Shown here: positions 10,834-14,542 of the stretch, in pieces
How the letters are laid out: the number at the start of each line of letters is the position of its first letter
How positions within the stretch are numbered: position 1 is the first letter of the stretch
Source of the DNA: JBFLXN01 sp040755715 [NCBI: Candidatus Edwardsbacteria bacterium]
GTDB taxonomy: Bacteria > Edwardsbacteria > AC1 > JBFLXN01
Assembly: GCA_040755715.1 (NCBI GenBank)
Contig: JBFLXN010000058.1
Span: 1 to 14,542 of the forward strand
Direction of reading: 5' to 3'
DNA: 14,542 bases
Program-made: the position numbers and the translations under genes
Notes under the pieces: generated by a model
Told to the model about the DNA's origin: nothing
The model's database searches: none
The model's input: only the letters and a program-made list of their open reading frames with translations

Positions 10834-13275
10834 ATGTTCAGCCACAGAAAAGTTTGGAAAAGCAAAAGAAAAAGTCAAAGAGTCGGGATGATAAATAAAA
10901 CCTGGGCAGCAATCTTGCTTTTGGGGATTTTAAGCTTCTCATCACCGCAAACAGCAATCTCCGGGAGTTTCGGTAGCATCGAGGGAAAGGTGGTAGATAA
11001 AAAAACCGGAGAACCACTTCCAGGAGTTAGCATTATCATTAAGAAAACTAACTTAGGAGCGGCTGCAGATGAAGATGGTAGATATCTTCTAATTAAAGTC
11101 CCCCCGGGAAAACACCAGATTGTGGCTACAGTGATAGGATATGAGCCTGCCGTGGAACAGGTGGAAGTTTCTGCTGGGGAGACCTATACGCTCAATTTTG
11201 AGCTAAAGGTGAGCCCGATCGAATTAGGATGTGTGGTGGTTACCGGCACCCGAACTCCCAGATACGTGAAGGATGTCCCCTTACGCACCGAGGTTATCAC
11301 CACCAAGCATATCGAGGAGAAGGAGGCAATCAATCTATATGAAGCGGTGGAAGGAATATCCGGGATAAGGGTGGAACAGCAATGTTCCTACTGCAATTTT
11401 TCCATTATCAGGATGCAGGGACTAGAATCAGGTCATACCCAGGTGCTGATTGATGGTCAACCTATCTTCTCTGGTTTGGCAGGAGTGTATGGATTACAGC
11501 AGATTCCCACTGCCAACATAGACAGGATAGAATTTGTCAAAGGTGCTGGTTCCGCTCTCTATGGCAGTTCTGCCATCGCCGGAGTGATTAACGTTATCAC
11601 CAAGGAGCCAACTGCAAAACCGTCAGTAGAGGCGAATCTCAGCTTTGGAACGCATAATACCAATAATTACACCCTATCTGCCTCCGGAAGATCGAAGGAC
11701 ATAGATGTGATAGTGACCGCACAGAAGAATACTGGTGATGAAATTGATGAAGACGATGATGGTTTCACCGACCGGGTCAAAACCGATAATCTATCGTTAG
11801 GAATCAGGTTAAACTCCTATGATCTGCTGGGAGATGATCAACTCAGTTTCTCTGGCAGAACCTTAAATGAATTCCGACAGGGTGGTGAGTTAGCTACCTG
11901 GGAGAACCCATTTGCCGCAGGCGCAGAACATATCAAAACCACCCGCTATGAGGCAGGAATTGGGTACGAGAAAATGTTTTTATACGGGAACCAGATTAAC
12001 CTTAACTTCGCCTATTCTAATCATCACCGCAATGCTACCAATGATGCCTTTCTGAGCGATTATCAAGAGACCAATGGAGAAGTTCCACCAGAAGACGAAA
12101 TGCAACCTTACCTGGCTGATGAGAACCTTTATGTGGTAGATTTAAATTATTCCCATCCTTTGGAAGCAAGGCATAATCTGTTAGCCGGACTCCAGTATTC
12201 CCATAACAAGTTAAACGAAACCGGTGGGTATGTAATTGTGGATGAGGCTGATTCCAATTATGGGGGAACCTATACCTCCGAGAGTGAAAAGCATGCAGAC
12301 GAATTGGGGTTTTATCTTCAGGACGAACTTTCTCTAACTGATGATTTACAGCTGGTTTTGGGAGCAAGATATGATATTCATCATTCCGAAGACCATTTTG
12401 GTGGCTCAGGCAAGGTTGCTCCCCAGAAAAGGATTAAGCTTGAATATAATGAGAAAGCTTTCAGTCCCAGATTGGCACTAATGTACAAGGCATCCCCCAG
12501 ATTGACCTTAAGAAGCAGTGTGGGAGCCGGCTTCAGAGTTCCTTATGGTTTTAGCGAGGATTTACATCTTTGCAGTGGCTCCCCTCGGATTAATAAGCCA
12601 GCCGGATTGAAACCTGAAAAGTCAATCAGCATGAATCTGGGGATAGATTACTCTGTTAACAGATATACTGCCAGTATTAATCTCTTTCGCACTAACCTGA
12701 AAGATAAAATTGGATTCACAGATGCCAGCGAAGAATCCAAAAGACTGGGCTACACTTATGAATGGGGTAACATAGGTAATGCTTATACTCAGGGAGTAGA
12801 GTTGGGCTCCAGCATGCTTCTGAAAAGAAACATTGAGCTTGATTTGGATTTAGCTTATACTGATGCCCAATATGAGAACAAGCGAGAAGATTGGGTGGAA
12901 AGCCATCCGGAATATGCAGATGAAAGCAAATACATTCCGCGCGTTCCACAGATTACCGGGGGAATCAAGTTAACATATATGCCGGGAAGCTGGAATCTGA
13001 TCTTAGATGCTGATTATACCGGTAGAATGTATATCGATTATTGTAAGGAGGGGGATATAGAACAACCCGAAAGCAAGCTCGTGCATACCCCTGATTTCTG
13101 GGTGGTGAATACTAAGGTCTCCAAGAACTTTAATAATGGAATCACCTTATTTGTAGGTGCCAAAAATCTATTTGACTATGTCCAAAAAGAGAGACATCCT
13201 GATGACGCCGCATTTATGTATGCACCTTTCACCGGTCGTATTGTTTATGGGGGTCTAGAAATAGATTTTAGGTAA
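10834..13275 (+). CDS. TonB-dependent outer-membrane receptor
   Basis: 813 residues from the ATG at 10834; the ATG at 10888 (residue 19) is an alternative that gives a conventional signal peptide (KTWAAILLLGILSFSS). Domains: carboxypeptidase-regulatory-like domain (about 47-128), TonB-box-like CVVVTGTR (133-140), plug (about 147-257) containing RIEFVKGAGSALYGSSAIAG and VINVITK, then a barrel to the C-terminus (GRIVYGGLEIDFR). The plug carries CSYCN (184-188), a CxxC that may bind metal or form a disulfide, as in some FCB-group receptors I recall. An acidic DEIDEDDDGFTD segment resembles a calcium-binding loop. Transports a ligand, probably a metal chelate, using TonB energy; exbB, exbD and tonB are not in the window. 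It follows the zinc-ribbon genes with a 2-bp gap and appears to belong to the same transcription unit. Confidence 0.95.
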   Translation: MFSHRKVWKSKRKSQRVGMINKTWAAILLLGILSFSSPQTAISGSFGSIEGKVVDKKTGEPLPGVSIIIKKTNLGAAADEDGRYLLIKVPPGKHQIVATVIGYEPAVEQVEVSAGETYTLNFELKVSPIELGCVVVTGTRTPRYVKDVPLRTEVITTKHIEEKEAINLYEAVEGISGIRVEQQCSYCNFSIIRMQGLESGHTQVLIDGQPIFSGLAGVYGLQQIPTANIDRIEFVKGAGSALYGSSAIAGVINVITKEPTAKPSVEANLSFGTHNTNNYTLSASGRSKDIDVIVTAQKNTGDEIDEDDDGFTDRVKTDNLSLGIRLNSYDLLGDDQLSFSGRTLNEFRQGGELATWENPFAAGAEHIKTTRYEAGIGYEKMFLYGNQINLNFAYSNHHRNATNDAFLSDYQETNGEVPPEDEMQPYLADENLYVVDLNYSHPLEARHNLLAGLQYSHNKLNETGGYVIVDEADSNYGGTYTSESEKHADELGFYLQDELSLTDDLQLVLGARYDIHHSEDHFGGSGKVAPQKRIKLEYNEKAFSPRLALMYKASPRLTLRSSVGAGFRVPYGFSEDLHLCSGSPRINKPAGLKPEKSISMNLGIDYSVNRYTASINLFRTNLKDKIGFTDASEESKRLGYTYEWGNIGNAYTQGVELGSSMLLKRNIELDLDLAYTDAQYENKREDWVESHPEYADESKYIPRVPQITGGIKLTYMPGSWNLILDADYTGRMYIDYCKEGDIEQPESKLVHTPDFWVVNTKVSKNFNNGITLFVGAKNLFDYVQKERHPDDAAFMYAPFTGRIVYGGLEIDFR

Positions 13276-13291
13276 GGTAGACAATGTGCCT

Positions 13292-13440
13292 TTGAAAAGA
13301 ACTTCTACGTGATCCAAATATGGTGAGAGAATATCGCAAAATTCTGGTGTGCCTTGCCGGAATGAAAAATGCCTCGTTGCTGGACTAAAATGAAGAGAAG
13401 GTTCTTATCATCGACTGATTGAACAAAAAAAGAAAAAAGC
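13292..13440 (+). pseudogene. Decayed copy of the second zinc-ribbon gene
   Basis: Aligns along its length with 10680-10815: GGTGTGCCTTGCCGGAATG against GGCGTACCCTGCCGAGATG, GAAAAATGC against GAGAAATGC, and GAAGGTTCTTATCATCG against GAAGGCTCTTATCATCA, then ATTGAACAAAAAAAG. Cysteine codons are damaged: the positions of the first knuckle read TAC, TGA and TAT, and two small deletions (a C near 13372 and a GA near 13395) break the frame. It starts 16 bp after the receptor stop, so the receptor gene is bracketed by direct copies of the same zinc-ribbon sequence. It has no function as written. Confidence 0.75.
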
Positions 13441-13442
13441 GG

Positions 13443-13838
13443 GTGAAAGTATTGAATCATTCCCACTGCTATGTTTGTGACCTGGATAATCCGTTAGGAT
13501 TACGGGTTGCGTTCCGTCTGGAGAATGGAAAAGCTGTAGGTCAATTTATCCCCCAGCCGGAGCATCAAAGTTTTGACGAGATTACCCACGGTGGTATTTT
13601 GAGCGCTTTGTTAGATGCGGCCATGAATCGCATCTTGCTTTTCCATTCCATCAAAGCTAAAACGGCAAGGCTGAAAGTCCGTTTTAAAAAGGAAGCGAAG
13701 ATTGGGGATCCCCTCACCGTTTTCGGTGAACTTGTCCGAGTTAAAAAATTGTCCGCTATAACAAAAGGGGAAGTGAGAGATTCGCAGAACAACACTGTCA
13801 CCCAGGGAGAGGCAATCTTTATCATTCAGATGGTTTAG
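13443..13838 (+). CDS. PaaI-like hotdog-fold thioesterase
   Basis: 131 residues from the GTG at 13443. A TTG at 13419 is also in frame but lies in the decayed zinc-ribbon sequence; no ATG is available and no Shine-Dalgarno is visible. Seen: HCYVCDLDNPLGLRVAF near the start, the typical CxxC..NP.GL opening of this family, then the catalytic-region motif HGGILSALLDAAMNR, in which the conserved Asp is kept but the usual following Glu is Ala. The C-terminal strands (RLKVRFKKEAKIGDPLTVFGELV) fit the hotdog fold. Family members hydrolyse acyl- or aryl-CoA thioesters in the cytoplasm. Substrate unknown, and there is no functional link to metal uptake. Confidence 0.85.
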   Translation: MKVLNHSHCYVCDLDNPLGLRVAFRLENGKAVGQFIPQPEHQSFDEITHGGILSALLDAAMNRILLFHSIKAKTARLKVRFKKEAKIGDPLTVFGELVRVKKLSAITKGEVRDSQNNTVTQGEAIFIIQMV

Positions 13839-14014
13839 ATTTGGGCGTGGTAGAATTTGCGGACGCTTACCATTTGGTTGGTGGTAAAAGTTAAGATTAA
13901 GAATATGAGTCCGACATTGGTGTGTTAAACGGATTACCAAGCAAAGAAAATTGAAAAAAGAAAGGGAAATGAAAAGTGATAAGAAAAATCAAAAGATGTA
14001 AGGAGGTGATTGAT

Positions 14015-14416
14015 ATGCCAGGTGGAGATAGAACAGGACCTTTGGGATTAGGTCCAATGACAGGTCGAAGGGCTGGCTTATGTGCTGGTTATCCGGTGCC
14101 GGGGTATTTGAATCCCGTTTTTGGCCCGGGTTGGTTTGGAGTAGGCAGAGGTGGTTTTCCTCGGGGTGGTGGCAGGGGTCGCACCTTTGGTGGAGGTCGA
14201 GGACGGTGGTGGAGAAGTGGATTTTATGGGTACTCACCGTATGCACCAGCTTTTCCACCATATGCCCCGGGTTATCCGCCAGTCTATCCTGAACCCACGG
14301 TTGAGGATGAGAAGAAGTTCCTGCAAGACGAGCTCGCTTCCCTGGAAGAGAAACTGAATGCTGTTAGAGAGCGAATAAGCGAACTGGAAAAGCAGGAGGA
14401 GCCGAAGAAGAAGTAA
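14015..14416 (+). CDS. DUF5320-like Gly/Arg-rich protein with coiled-coil tail
   Basis: 133 residues from the ATG at 14015, preceded by a near-perfect AGGAGGTGAT (14001-14010). A GTG at 13976 is in frame but unnecessary. Layout: the conserved opening MPGGDRTGPLGLGPMTGRRA with CAGYPVPGY, a Gly/Arg/Trp-rich middle (GRGGFPRGGGRGRTFGGGRG), a Pro/Tyr-rich stretch, and a charged helix PTVEDEKKFLQDELASLEEK onward that is a likely coiled coil. This matches DUF5320 as I know it; such genes cluster with small zinc-ribbon, NifX/NifB-like and Mrp-type ATPase genes. Function not established. The 175 bp upstream hold no recognisable gene. Confidence 0.88.
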   Translation: MPGGDRTGPLGLGPMTGRRAGLCAGYPVPGYLNPVFGPGWFGVGRGGFPRGGGRGRTFGGGRGRWWRSGFYGYSPYAPAFPPYAPGYPPVYPEPTVEDEKKFLQDELASLEEKLNAVRERISELEKQEEPKKK

Positions 14417-14520
14417 AATAGACTTCTGCAAAATGAGAAATATAAGTAAAGATTAGGGATGAAGAGAAGAAAAAGAGAGAGATTGGGGAGATAAGAGAAG
14501 AGATTTAAGGAGCTTTATGG

Positions 14521-14542
14521 ATGAAGATAGGCTGTTTATTTA
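14521..14542 (+). CDS. Possible start of a further gene, cut by the window edge
   Basis: ATGAAGATAGGCTG is preceded at 8 nt by AAGGAG (14507-14512), so a gene may begin here as MKIGCLF. A competing ATG at 14517 gives MDEDRLFI with a tighter spacing. Too short to identify. NifX-like genes with an MKI start often follow DUF5320 genes, but this is only a guess. Confidence 0.35.

Noticed and set aside
13565-13940. Minus-strand open frames across the thioesterase gene
   Set aside because: Shadow frames of a gene with clear hotdog motifs on the plus strand.

Overview
The window looks like chromosomal DNA from an uncultivated Gram-negative bacterium. Three proteins suggest an outer membrane: a TonB-dependent receptor with an N-terminal carboxypeptidase-regulatory-like domain, a signal-peptide-bearing barrel protein, and a DUF6029-like barrel protein. 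Together with DUF5320-like and small zinc-ribbon genes and many intergenic repeats, this suggests a candidate-phylum lineage near the FCB group or WOR-3. That placement is an inference; no rRNA or marker gene is present.

Left half (1-5464), all on the minus strand apart from a possible gene end at 1-117. In transcription order it holds tRNA-Arg(TCG), tRNA-Val(CAC), an apparently N-terminally shortened DUF6029-like barrel gene, a HEPN-MNT toxin-antitoxin-like pair, queE and queC (7-deazaguanine/queuosine precursor synthesis), a YacP-like NYN nuclease and a class III-type sirtuin. HEPN overlaps MNT by 43 bp, and the MNT stop overlaps the queE start as TAATG, so the toxin-antitoxin pair and queE probably share one message.

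Right half (5795-14542), all on the plus strand, is a metal-homeostasis locus. Two Fur-family regulators each have a near-consensus sigma70 promoter. The first has a 25-bp perfect palindrome over its start region that contains TTGCAA-N5-TTGCAA, the spacing I recall for the Streptomyces nickel regulator Nur. The second has a Fur/Zur-type 7-1-7 box, and a third box (16 of 19 matches to the classical Fur box) precedes a small Cys/His-rich membrane protein. A tightly packed run follows: outer-membrane barrel protein, metal-binding ABC substrate-binding protein, ABC permease (no ATPase gene), two small zinc-ribbon genes that each carry a one-base frameshift, and a TonB-dependent receptor with a CxxC-N motif in its plug. 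Downstream lie a decayed copy of the second zinc-ribbon gene, a PaaI-like hotdog thioesterase, and a DUF5320-like Gly/Arg-rich protein with a coiled-coil tail. The likely logic is that metal-responsive repressors control a two-membrane metal-uptake route that borrows an ATPase encoded elsewhere.

The intergenic spaces are unusually structured. Three arrays of exact 7-, 8- and 9-nt units are each arranged head-to-head, so each could fold into a long hairpin. Two looser AT-rich arrays, a GTCATTGCGAGG-type dispersed repeat, and several copies of a CCACAGATT/CACGGATT motif are also present. These repeats sit directly against genes and in places supply start or stop codons, for example the likely GTG start of queC and its TGA stop.
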